DNA of 64,000 nt. It comes from Nocardioides bruguierae. GTDB lineage: Bacteria > Actinomycetota > Actinomycetes > Propionibacteriales > Nocardioidaceae. This document shows positions 56,868 to 64,000 of the stretch, piece by piece. The translations under genes and the position numbers were made by a program. Numbering within the stretch: position 1 is the first letter of the stretch; every line of letters starts with the position of its first letter. The stretch spans positions 1 to 64,000 of the forward strand of contig NZ_JAMOIL010000006.1 in NCBI RefSeq assembly GCF_023656415.1, read 5' to 3'. The notes beneath the pieces were generated by a model. That model did not search any database. It worked only from the letters and a program-made list of their open reading frames with translations, and had not been told where the DNA came from.

Positions 56868-57794
56868 TCAAGACGCGGCCTGCCCCGGTGACTGCCCAGG
56901 TGATTGCTCAGGTGACTGCTCCGGTGCCTGCTCCGGTGACCGGGTGCCGACGCGTTGCCCGGACAGCGCCCAGCGGATGCCGCCGACGACCCCGGAGCCG
57001 AGCAGGCGGACGACGGTCCGCTCGCTCACCGGCGCCCAGGGCAGCCGCAGCGGCGGCCGGGTCCAGGCCGGCAGCAGGCCCACCCCGGCCGCCGACAGGG
57101 CGGCGTACGGGACGCGGGCGGCCAGGGGGATGGGCGGGTGCAGCAGCAGGAACCGCGCGGCCTCCCGGGCTGCCGGGGTGCCGCGCAGCTCCACCCGGTA
57201 GGAGCCGAGGGTGGCCGCGAGCGAGGCGCGGTCGGTGGGCGGGTCGAGGACGCCGAGGGCTCGGGCGACCACGGCCGCCTGGGCCAGGTAGGTGTCGCAC
57301 TCGGCCGGGGTGAGCGGGCGCTCGCCGTAGACCTGGTGCGCCAGCAGGAACGAGTCGACCTCGGCCGCGTGCACCCAGGCGAGCAGGTGCGGGTCGCCGG
57401 CCGCGTAGGCGGTGCCGTCGGGCAGCGTGCCCGTGACCCGGTCGTGGATGCGGCGCACCGTCTCCACCGCCGTCCGCGCGTCGTCGGCGTGGCCGAAGGT
57501 GGTGGTCGCCAGGAAGGTGCTGGTGCGGGCGAGGCGGCCCCACAGGTCGCCCCGGTAGCCGGAGTGGTCGGCGACCGCCTGCATGGCGGCGGGGTGCAGC
57601 GTCTGCAGCAGCAGGGCCCGCACGCCGCCGACGAACATCGAGGCGTCGCCGTGCACCCGGGTGATGGGGGAGCCGGGCTCGAACCAGCGCGGGCCGGGCC
57701 GGGTGTGGATGCGGTCGCGGTTGCGCGGGCCGTCGGGCCCCGCGACACGGGTGAAGAGCGCCTCGCCCAGGCGTGCGCGGGCCTGCGTGATCAT
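56868..57794 (-). CDS. DUF2236 / MpaB-family oxygenase
   Basis: A 308-residue haem-dependent-oxygenase-like protein of a family (MpaB/latex-clearing-protein-like) expanded in actinobacteria. Conserved: R-V-H-G-D-A-S-M-F-V-G-G-V-R-A-L-L-L-Q-T-L-H-P near residue 48, the R-x-x-x-T-x-x-F-L-x-x-T-T-F-G segment, and W-V-H-A-A-E-V-D-S-F near residue 140, with the probable metal His residues. Members are linked to oxidation of hydrophobic substrates such as rubber or terpenoids. The C-terminus is a slippery E-Q-S-P/G-Q-S-P repeat encoded by 12-bp tandem units (56,887-56,940) that other members lack. Confidence 0.88.
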   Translation of the reverse strand: MITQARARLGEALFTRVAGPDGPRNRDRIHTRPGPRWFEPGSPITRVHGDASMFVGGVRALLLQTLHPAAMQAVADHSGYRGDLWGRLARTSTFLATTTFGHADDARTAVETVRRIHDRVTGTLPDGTAYAAGDPHLLAWVHAAEVDSFLLAHQVYGERPLTPAECDTYLAQAAVVARALGVLDPPTDRASLAATLGSYRVELRGTPAAREAARFLLLHPPIPLAARVPYAALSAAGVGLLPAWTRPPLRLPWAPVSERTVVRLLGSGVVGGIRWALSGQRVGTRSPEQAPEQSPEQSPGQSPGQAAS

Positions 57795-57897
57795 CCGTCC
57801 ACCGTACGGACGACGACGCCGGCGCCCGCACACCCTCTCGTCGCGACGAGGGGGCGGCGGACGCCGGCGTGCGGTCGTGCCCGGTGGTGGGGCGGCG

Positions 57898-59106
57898 TCA
57901 GTCCTGCGGAGCGTGCCAGGTGCGCACCCACTGGCAGTGCTCGGAGCCGGCCAGCTTGGCGACGACCTCCTCGGGCACGTCGCCGTCGATGTCGATCACC
58001 GCGTAGCCCTGCTGGCGCACGGTGGCCAGGTACTGGCCGGTGACGTTGGCGCCGGAGTCGGCGAGCAGCTGGTTCACCTCGGCGAGCACGCCGGGCAGGT
58101 TGTCGTGCAGGTAGCCCAGGCGGTTGCCGGTGTGCAGCTCGGGGGCGCCGACCGCGGGCAGGTTCACGCTGAGCTCGGTGCGGCCCTGCAGGTGGAACCC
58201 GGCGAGCTTGGTGGCGACGAAGAAGCCGATCTCCTCCTGCGCCTCCTGGGTCGAGCCGCCCACGTGCGGGGTGAGGATGACGTTGTCGAGGCCCTTGAGC
58301 GGGGACTCGAACTCGTCGCCCTGCGCCTTCGGCTCGATCGGGAACACGTCGAGCGCGGCACCGGCGATGTGGCCGGAGACGATGTGGTCGCGCAGCGCCT
58401 CGGTGTCCACGACCATGCCGCGGCTGGCGTTGATGAACAGCGAGCGCGGCTTCATCTTCGCGAACTGCTCGGCGCCGAAGAGGCCGGCGTTGCCCGGGCG
58501 TCCGTCGACGTGGATGGAGACGACGTCGGCCTCGGCCAGCAGCGCGTCCAGCGTGCGCTTGCGCTTGGCGTTGCCGTGGGCGAGCCGGTCGGCGGTGTCG
58601 TAGAAGATCACCGAGAGGCCCATGGCCTCGGCGAGGTTCGAGAGCTGGGTGCCGATGTTGCCGTAGCCGACGATGCCGAGGACGCGGCCGCGGATCTCGT
58701 GGGAGCCCTTGGCGGACTTGTCCCACACGCCGGCGTGCATCTTCTCGGTCTTCTCGGCCAGGCGGCGCGCCAGCATGATGATCTCGCCGATCACCAGCTC
58801 GACGACGCTGCGCGTGTTCGAGTACGGCGCGTTGAAGACCGCGATGCCGCGCTCGGCCGCGGCCGCGTGGTCGATCTGGTTGGTGCCGATGCAGAAGCAG
58901 CCGACGGCCTTGAGGTCGGGGGCGGCGTCGAGTGCCTCGGCGGAGACGTGGGTGTTGGAGCGGATGCCCAGCAGCGAGACGCCCTGCAGCTTCTCGACCA
59001 GCTCGTCGTGGTCGAGCGAGTGGCCGAGCAGCTCGACGTCGTAACCGCGGTCTTCGAGGATCTCGACCGCGAGCGGGTGGATGTTCTCCAGGAGCAGCGC
59101 CTTCAC
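57898..59106 (-). CDS. serA: D-3-phosphoglycerate dehydrogenase
   Basis: A 402-residue NAD-dependent enzyme catalysing the first step of serine synthesis. Substrate-domain start K-A-L-L-L-E-N-I-H-P, cofactor fold V-G-Y-G-N-I-G-T-Q near residue 155, catalytic Arg in I-N-A-S-R-G-M-V-V-D near residue 233 and His in L-T-P-H-V-G-G-S-T-Q-E near residue 290. The ACT domain at about 330-400 (H-D-N-L-P-G-V-L-A-E-V-N) would bind serine for feedback inhibition. It is the short, E. coli-like SerA rather than the long mycobacterial form. Confidence 0.94.
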   Translation of the reverse strand: MKALLLENIHPLAVEILEDRGYDVELLGHSLDHDELVEKLQGVSLLGIRSNTHVSAEALDAAPDLKAVGCFCIGTNQIDHAAAAERGIAVFNAPYSNTRSVVELVIGEIIMLARRLAEKTEKMHAGVWDKSAKGSHEIRGRVLGIVGYGNIGTQLSNLAEAMGLSVIFYDTADRLAHGNAKRKRTLDALLAEADVVSIHVDGRPGNAGLFGAEQFAKMKPRSLFINASRGMVVDTEALRDHIVSGHIAGAALDVFPIEPKAQGDEFESPLKGLDNVILTPHVGGSTQEAQEEIGFFVATKLAGFHLQGRTELSVNLPAVGAPELHTGNRLGYLHDNLPGVLAEVNQLLADSGANVTGQYLATVRQQGYAVIDIDGDVPEEVVAKLAGSEHCQWVRTWHAPQD

Positions 59107-59303
59107 GTGGCCAGGGTAGGCCGACCGGCCGCGATCACCCCAGGGACGACGAGTGCTGGACGTCGGGCCCGGTCGTCGCGAGTTTCGGACCGGCTTGTCC
59201 CAACCTTGCTCAACCGGTTGCTCAACCGGCTCGGCGGGTGCCCGATGGAACCCCTGTCACGCACAGCAGCACCGACGACACCGACGACGGCGAGAGGACC
59301 ACC

Positions 59304-59456
59304 ATGTGCCACCACGTCCCCACGTGCCCGGATGCCCGGGACCCCCACGCCACGGCGGCCCACACCGTGTCCGACCACGACGTCGACCAGGGCTGGCAGC
59401 TGCTGTGCAACGGACTCATCGTCTTCCACGACGGCGGATGCCTGGTCCCGCCCTGA
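59304..59456 (+). CDS. DUF5999 small Cys/His protein
   Basis: A 50-residue protein, M-C-H-H-V-P-T-C-P-D-A at the start and D-Q-G-W-Q-L-L-C-N-G-L-I-V-F-H-D-G-G in the second half. This is the pattern of the actinobacterial DUF5999 family. Cys2, His3, His4, Cys8 and a later Cys could bind a metal. GAGAGGA is seven bases before the ATG at 59304. In the 197-bp leader the decamer GCTCAACCGG occurs twice in tandem (59,208-59,230 area). Function unknown. Confidence 0.85.
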   Translation: MCHHVPTCPDARDPHATAAHTVSDHDVDQGWQLLCNGLIVFHDGGCLVPP

Positions 59457-59575
59457 CCGGCACCCGCACTGGTGGGCCCGCCCGGGACTGGCGGCGGGCG
59501 GGCGCACCCTCGGGGGCGTCGCACGGTCACGTCGAGCATCACGCTCCGTGGCCCGCGGCGCCCCCGAACCCCTGT

Positions 59576-59603
59576 CCGTCCCGCACCCCCGGTGCCGGGA
59601 CGG
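59576..59603 (-). terminator. Hairpin between the convergent DUF5999 and XPB genes
   Basis: CCGTCCCG (59576-59583) pairs with CGGGACGG (59596-59603) around a 12-base loop, seven bases after the XPB stop in the direction of that gene. A longer imperfect dyad of GGGGGCG-type arms lies just to the left (about 59,510-59,568). Confidence 0.55.
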
Positions 59604-59609
59604 GAGTCC

Positions 59610-61280
59610 TCAGGAGGTGAGGTCCTCCGAGCCGAGGTCCTCGGCGTCGACGATCCGGTACGCGTAGCCCTGCTCAGCGAGGAACCGCTGCCGGTTCTGG
59701 GCGAAGTCGGCGTCGACGGTGTCGCGCGAGACCACCGTGTAGAACTTCGCCACCTTGCGCTCGCCGTGCGGCCCGGGGTCGCCGGGGCGCAGCAGCCGGC
59801 CGAGGCGCTGGGCCTCCTCCTGCCGGGAGCCGAACGAGCCGGAGACCTGCACGGCGACCTCGGCGGAGGGCAGGTCGATGGAGAAGTTGGCGACCTTGGA
59901 GACCACGAGCCGGTCGATCTCGCCGGAGCGGAACGCGCCGAAGAGCCGCTGGCGCTCCTTCACGGTCGTCTCGCCCTTGATGACGGGGGCGTCGATGGCC
60001 GCGGCCAGCTCGTCGAGCTGCTCGATGTACTGCCCGATCACCAGCATCGGGCGCCCGGCGTGCTTGCGGACCAGGTCGCGCACCACGTCCACCTTGCGAT
60101 GGGTGCAGGAGGCGAGGCGGTAGCGCTCCTCGGGCTCGGAGGTCGCGTAGACGAGCCGCTCGTCCTCCGGCAGCGTCACCCGCACCTCGGTGCAGTCGGC
60201 CGGCGCGATCCAGCCCTGGGACTCGATGTCCTTCCACGGCGCGTCGTAGCGCTTGGGGCCGATGAGGGAGAACACGTCGCCCTCGCGGCCGTCCTCGCGC
60301 ACGAGCGTGGCGGTCAGGCCGATGCGGCGGCGGGCCTGGAGGTTGGCGGTCATCCGGAAGATCGGCGCGGGCAGCAGGTGCACCTCGTCGTAGACGATGA
60401 GGCCCCAGTCGCGGGCGTCGAGCAGCTCCAGGTGCGGGTAGACGCCCTTCCGCTTCATCGTCAGCACCTGGTAGGTCGCGATGGTGACCGGTCGGACCTC
60501 CTTCACCGCGCCCGAGTACTCGCCGATCTCGTCCTCGGTGAGCGAGGTGCGCCGCACCAGCTCGTCCTTCCACTGGCGCGCGCTGACCGTGTTGGTCACC
60601 AGGATCAGCGTCGTGGCCTTCGCGTGGGCCATGGACGCGGCACCCACCAGCGTCTTGCCGGCACCGCACGGCAGGACGACGACGCCCGACCCGCCGTGCC
60701 AGAACGAGTCGGCCGCCTCGCGCTGGTAGGAGCGCAGCTGCCACTCGTCCTCGAGCAGGTCGATGGCGTGGGCCTCGCCGTCGACGTAGCCCGCGTAGTC
60801 CTCGGCCGGCCAGCCGAGCTTGAGTAGCGCCTGCTTGAGGTTGCCGCGCTCGCTGGGGTGGACGGCCACCGAGTCGTCGTCGATGCGCGCGCCGAGCATG
60901 CCGGCGACCTTCTTGGCGCGCAGCACCTCCTCCAGCACCGGGCGGTCGGTGCTGGCCAGCACCAGCCCGTGCACCGGGTGCTTCTCCAGCCGCAGGCGGC
61001 CGTAGCGGGCCATCGTCTCGGCCACGTCCACCAGCAGCGAGTGCGGCACCGGGTACCGGCTGTACTCCAGCAGCGTGTCCACGACCTGCTCGGCGTCGTG
61101 CCCGGCGGCCCGCGCGTTCCACAGGCCCAGCGGCGTCAGCCGGTAGGTGTGCACGTGCTCCGGGCTGCGCTCCAGCTCGGCGAACGGGGCGATCGCGCGG
61201 CGACAGTCCGCGGCCTGCTCGTGGTCGATCTCGAGCAGGAGGGTCTTGTCCGACTGGACGATGAGGGGGCCGTCGTTCAC
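59610..61280 (-). CDS. XPB-family DNA repair helicase
   Basis: A 556-residue 3'-5' superfamily 2 helicase, the bacterial XPB seen mainly in actinobacteria. The N-terminal 190 residues are the damage-recognition-like domain. Walker A is V-L-P-C-G-A-G-K-T-L near residue 205, the DExH box is Y-D-E-V-H, the RED motif is V-R-E-D-G-R-E-G-D, and the C-terminal motif VI is Q-R-L-G-R-L-L-R-P. It unwinds DNA and anneals strands and is thought to act in repair. The next gene upstream encodes its usual helicase-associated neighbour; palindromic element copy 4 lies between. Confidence 0.95.
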   Translation of the reverse strand: MNDGPLIVQSDKTLLLEIDHEQAADCRRAIAPFAELERSPEHVHTYRLTPLGLWNARAAGHDAEQVVDTLLEYSRYPVPHSLLVDVAETMARYGRLRLEKHPVHGLVLASTDRPVLEEVLRAKKVAGMLGARIDDDSVAVHPSERGNLKQALLKLGWPAEDYAGYVDGEAHAIDLLEDEWQLRSYQREAADSFWHGGSGVVVLPCGAGKTLVGAASMAHAKATTLILVTNTVSARQWKDELVRRTSLTEDEIGEYSGAVKEVRPVTIATYQVLTMKRKGVYPHLELLDARDWGLIVYDEVHLLPAPIFRMTANLQARRRIGLTATLVREDGREGDVFSLIGPKRYDAPWKDIESQGWIAPADCTEVRVTLPEDERLVYATSEPEERYRLASCTHRKVDVVRDLVRKHAGRPMLVIGQYIEQLDELAAAIDAPVIKGETTVKERQRLFGAFRSGEIDRLVVSKVANFSIDLPSAEVAVQVSGSFGSRQEEAQRLGRLLRPGDPGPHGERKVAKFYTVVSRDTVDADFAQNRQRFLAEQGYAYRIVDAEDLGSEDLTS

Positions 61281-61318
61281 CGCTACACCCTACGGAGCCC
61301 GTCCACACCCGCCGTCCT

Positions 61319-61389
61319 GGCCGATAGTGCGCGACGACAAGCACCCGGATCGGTGGCTCGGTGGTGCCTTTCGTCGCGCACTATCGGCG
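61319..61389. repeat. 71-bp palindromic element, copy 4
   Basis: Arms GCCGATAGTGCGCGACG (61320-61336) and CGTCGCGCACTATCGGC (61372-61388), 17 bp perfect. It stands between two genes read leftwards: one base before the stop of the 61,391 gene and 38 bp upstream of the XPB start. This copy could therefore separate their transcripts. Confidence 0.85.
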
Positions 61390-61390
61390 G

Positions 61391-63661
61391 TCAGTCGGCC
61401 AACCGCACCGAGTGGACCCGGTGCACGGCGAACCGCATCTCGTCGTCGGCGCGGTGGTCGAAGCCGGTGAGGACGCCGCCGTCCAGGCGCAGGGGGTCGA
61501 CGACGCGGTCGCCGCGTCGTCCCTGCTGGTCGACGTAGCCGATGACGACGGTCCGGCGGGCCTCGATCGCCTCGCGCAGCGCCGAGAGAGCGTCGGCCGG
61601 GCTGACGGGGGCGCCGGGCTCGGCGCGGGAGGCCGCGGCGCGGTCGCCTGAGCGCACCGCGCTCACCACGTGGGCCACGGACGCCTCGGCGCGGGCAGCC
61701 CGGGAGGCGGCGGCCGCGCCGGCCCGCCGCTCGCGGGGCACCCGTGCCCGCAGCTGGTCGGGCGCCGCCACGCGGACCTCGCCGTCGGGCCCCTCCACGA
61801 CCGGCGCGGCGCCCAGCTCGCGCAGCCGGGGGAGCAGCACGTCGATCGGGGTGGCGGTGACGAGCACCGTCGGCGCGATCCGCCGCAGCCCGAGGGTCTG
61901 GGCCCGGGGGTGGTGCAGCAGCTCGGCCAGCGCGGTCTCGTCGTCGCTGCGCAGGAACGCCTCGGCCGCGCCCACCCGCACCGAGCCGAAGGTCCGGGCC
62001 GTGTCGTCCACGAGGTAGCTGAGCGGCTGCGGCACCGGCGTGGCCGAGACGGTCCCGAGGAAGTCGTGCAGCTCGGCCGCCGTCCACCCCAGGTCGAGGG
62101 AGCGTCGCACCGAGGTGGGGGTGAACCGGTAGACGGTGGCACCGCCGCGCGACTCCACGTCGGCCACCGAGGCCAGTCGGCGCGCCAGCGCGGAGGTCAG
62201 CGGGCCGGGCGCGACGGCGGTGAGGTCGGCCTGGAGCAGCACCTGCTCCACCGGGTCGGGCAGCAGCGCGTCCAGCGCCGCGACGGCTGCGTCCTCGTCC
62301 CCGGCGAGCAGGGTGCGCGCGTAGTCGGGCAGCCCGCCGAGGCCGGTCATGCCCAGCACGGCGGCCTCCTCCACGGCCCAGGCCACCTGCTCCGCGCGGT
62401 TGCGCGGGCGGCGCGGCCGCAGCCATGAGACACGGGCGACCACGCCGGGCAGGCCGGTGCCGCTGGCGGGCACGGCGTCGGGGTCGAGGGAGGCCAGGGC
62501 GTCCAGCGTGAGCCGTCGCGTCTCCACCTGGTGCGCGCCGACCAGCTCGGGCACCAGGGCGTTCCAGGTCTTGCCGGCGGGGTCCTTGCGGCCCACCAGC
62601 GCCGGCATCCGCGGGCTGGTCAGCCAGGCCCGCACCAGCACCCGCCAGCGTGCGGCGAGGCCGAGCCCCAGCCAGCGGTCGTAGTCGTCGGTCGGCTCCC
62701 ACGCGGGCTCCGACTCGCGGCCCAGGCCCTGCGCCAGCAGCCCCGCGGCCGCGGCCGTCTCCACCAGGAGCGCCGTGCCCGCCTCGTCCAGGCCGAGGAG
62801 GGTGGTGGCGGCCTTGAGGTCGCGCACGCCCAGGCCGCCGCTGCGCAGGGCGGACGGCGGGTGGGTGCCCCAGGTCTCCAGCAAGAGCTCGACCCGGCGG
62901 ACCGCCTCGAACGCCGCGCCCGAGGCCGCGCGGGCCACCATGTCCGCGCCCCGGGAGGAGGTCGGCACGACCGGGACCTCGTCGACCGGCTCGGTCGTCG
63001 TCCGCCCGCCGCGCAGCACCAGCCCCACCTCGCCGGGCAGGACGACGACGCCGTCGGTGCGCCGCACCAGCAGCCGCCGCGAGAGCAGCTCCTCGGCCGG
63101 CGTCCGCGCGTCCGCGGGGCTGACCGTGTGCCGGCTCGACCCGCTCGTCGCCTCGCCGCCGGCGTCCAGCACCGCGTGCAGCATGGTGCGCGCCTGCTCG
63201 GAGACCTCCGCGACCCGACGCTCCACCTCGGCGGCGGGCAGCGGGTCCGTCGAGCGCGGCCGCAGCCCGCTCACCCCGGCCTCCGGGCCGCCGACGTGCA
63301 CCTCGCTCACGCCGGTGAGCACACGCAGCCCGGAGGTGCCCTCCCAGACCAGCGCCGCGTCCAGGAGCCTGCCCAGCGCCGTGCGCACCGCCTCGGGGGC
63401 GGCCCGGACCAGTCCGACGACCTCGTCGGGATCGGTGTGACCGGCCACCACGAGGGCATCCAGGACGTACAGCTCCAACCGGCTCAGCTGGTCGAGCGCC
63501 CGCTGCAACGACGAACGCGTGGCGGCGCGCGAGGCCAGCTGGCCGGAGTCGTGCGGGGCGGGGGAGACCAGGTCCGGGCGCAGCGACAGCAGCCCGGCGA
63601 GGCGCTCGTCGGGCCAGGCACGCAGCTGGTCGGCGAGCGACCGGTGACCGGAGGTGGACAT
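61391..63661 (-). CDS. Helicase-associated protein with XPB/Ssl2-like domain and C-terminal WYL domain
   Basis: A 756-residue protein found next to xpb in actinobacteria. The start is S-L-A-D-Q-L-R-A-W-P-D-E-R-L-A-G-L-L, typical of the family (Helicase_C_3/PF13625 type). The region at about 500-640 (V-L-L-Q-A-D-L-T-A-V-A-P-G-P-L) matches the 'XPB/Ssl2-like, N-terminal' domain. The last 65 residues form a WYL-type domain (R-R-T-V-V-I-G-Y-V-D-Q-Q-G-R...V-D-P-L-R-L), which binds single-stranded nucleic acid or nucleotides in other regulators. It probably works with XPB in DNA damage handling. ATG at 63661. Confidence 0.9.
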   Translation of the reverse strand: MSTSGHRSLADQLRAWPDERLAGLLSLRPDLVSPAPHDSGQLASRAATRSSLQRALDQLSRLELYVLDALVVAGHTDPDEVVGLVRAAPEAVRTALGRLLDAALVWEGTSGLRVLTGVSEVHVGGPEAGVSGLRPRSTDPLPAAEVERRVAEVSEQARTMLHAVLDAGGEATSGSSRHTVSPADARTPAEELLSRRLLVRRTDGVVVLPGEVGLVLRGGRTTTEPVDEVPVVPTSSRGADMVARAASGAAFEAVRRVELLLETWGTHPPSALRSGGLGVRDLKAATTLLGLDEAGTALLVETAAAAGLLAQGLGRESEPAWEPTDDYDRWLGLGLAARWRVLVRAWLTSPRMPALVGRKDPAGKTWNALVPELVGAHQVETRRLTLDALASLDPDAVPASGTGLPGVVARVSWLRPRRPRNRAEQVAWAVEEAAVLGMTGLGGLPDYARTLLAGDEDAAVAALDALLPDPVEQVLLQADLTAVAPGPLTSALARRLASVADVESRGGATVYRFTPTSVRRSLDLGWTAAELHDFLGTVSATPVPQPLSYLVDDTARTFGSVRVGAAEAFLRSDDETALAELLHHPRAQTLGLRRIAPTVLVTATPIDVLLPRLRELGAAPVVEGPDGEVRVAAPDQLRARVPRERRAGAAAASRAARAEASVAHVVSAVRSGDRAAASRAEPGAPVSPADALSALREAIEARRTVVIGYVDQQGRRGDRVVDPLRLDGGVLTGFDHRADDEMRFAVHRVHSVRLAD

Positions 63662-63753
63662 CGGACCCACGTTAGCCACACCCGGGGGACGCGGCCCACG
63701 CCTGGTCGGGGCGAGGATGGGCACACGAGCACCCAGGTCGAGGAGAACCCAGG

Positions 63754-64000
63754 ATGCAGCAGGTACAGGTCCGGCACGCCGGCGCCACCGACGTGGGGCG
63801 CGTGCGCACGGTCAACGAGGACGCCTTCCTCGATGCCCCGCCCGTCTTCGCGGTGGCCGACGGCATGGGCGGCCACGACGGCGGCGACGTCGCCTCCGCC
63901 TTCGCCGTCGAGGAGCTCGGCTCGCTGGCCGGCCTCACCAGGGGCCTGGACGAGGCGGAGCCGGCGCTGCGCCGCGCGCTCGCCGCCGCCCAGGGCCGCA
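63754..64000 (+). CDS. PP2C-type serine/threonine phosphatase, N-terminal part (runs off the right edge)
   Basis: The first 82 codons of a PP2C phosphatase. R-H-A-G-A-T-D-V-G-R-V-R-T-V-N-E-D-A-F carries motif 1 with the metal Glu/Asp pair, and V-A-D-G-M-G-G-H-D-G-G-D-V-A-S is motif 2 with the central metal-binding Asp. AGGAGAACCCAGG precedes the ATG at 63754. Actinobacterial members (PstP type) reverse Ser/Thr kinase signalling. The domain after the window edge cannot be seen. Confidence 0.92.
   Translation, partial: MQQVQVRHAGATDVGRVRTVNEDAFLDAPPVFAVADGMGGHDGGDVASAFAVEELGSLAGLTRGLDEAEPALRRALAAAQGR

Overview
The window is very GC-rich (I estimate about 70%) and looks like a Nocardioides-type actinobacterium (Propionibacteriales). 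Supporting genes are a bacterial XPB helicase with its helicase-associated/WYL partner, DUF3263, DUF4031 and DUF5999 proteins, an actinobacterial DUF2236 oxygenase, a lone CIRCE-controlled groEL, and many GTG starts. The genus is an inference from gene content; no rRNA or complete tRNA is present.

Bases 1 to about 16,102 are the right arm of a prophage. A leftward early operon of about twenty short genes, mostly chained by ATGA or GTGA stop/start overlaps, runs from a Cro-like regulator (10,863) to the left edge. It carries a DGQHR/ParB-like protein, an excisionase-like HTH protein, an ASCH protein, a probable replication protein with iteron-like repeats inside its gene, an HNH endonuclease, zinc-rich proteins, a C5-cytosine methyltransferase and, cut by the window edge, a DPPY-type methyltransferase. 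Structural genes must lie further left. From a divergent control region with an 18-bp near-palindrome, a rightward lysogeny operon encodes a repressor, a membrane-anchored protein, a RexA-like plus RexB-like pair, a small third protein and an ImmA-type metallopeptidase. A tyrosine integrase faces it. The prophage ends at the 3' half of a tRNA-Thr(UGU) gene, so an intact tRNA should be restored at the left junction outside the window.

From about 16,103 rightwards the DNA is ordinary chromosome: pyridoxal kinase, aldo/keto reductase, an extradiol-dioxygenase-like gene, ung, a nucleophile-less PHA-synthase-like protein, the trehalose genes otsA and otsB, a thrC preceded by a SAM riboswitch whose P1 abuts the ribosome binding site, an ECF sigma factor with two YCII genes, groEL behind two CIRCE operators, and a complete osmoprotectant ABC transporter (binding protein on one strand, permease-ATPase-permease on the other). 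Then come gnd, an AlkB-like oxygenase, a LolD/FtsX-type exporter, a GntR/HutC regulator, an 8-oxoguanine-deaminase-like amidohydrolase, two carboxypeptidase-regulatory-domain proteins, serA, XPB with its partner, and the start of a PP2C phosphatase.

A family of four palindromic elements of about 71 bp is scattered through the host part, each next to a stop codon or tRNA end. The strongest candidate for an undescribed system is the prophage lysogeny operon: a RexAB-like exclusion pair coupled by a four-base overlap to an unknown third gene, in a cassette that carries signs of a repressor-module swap.
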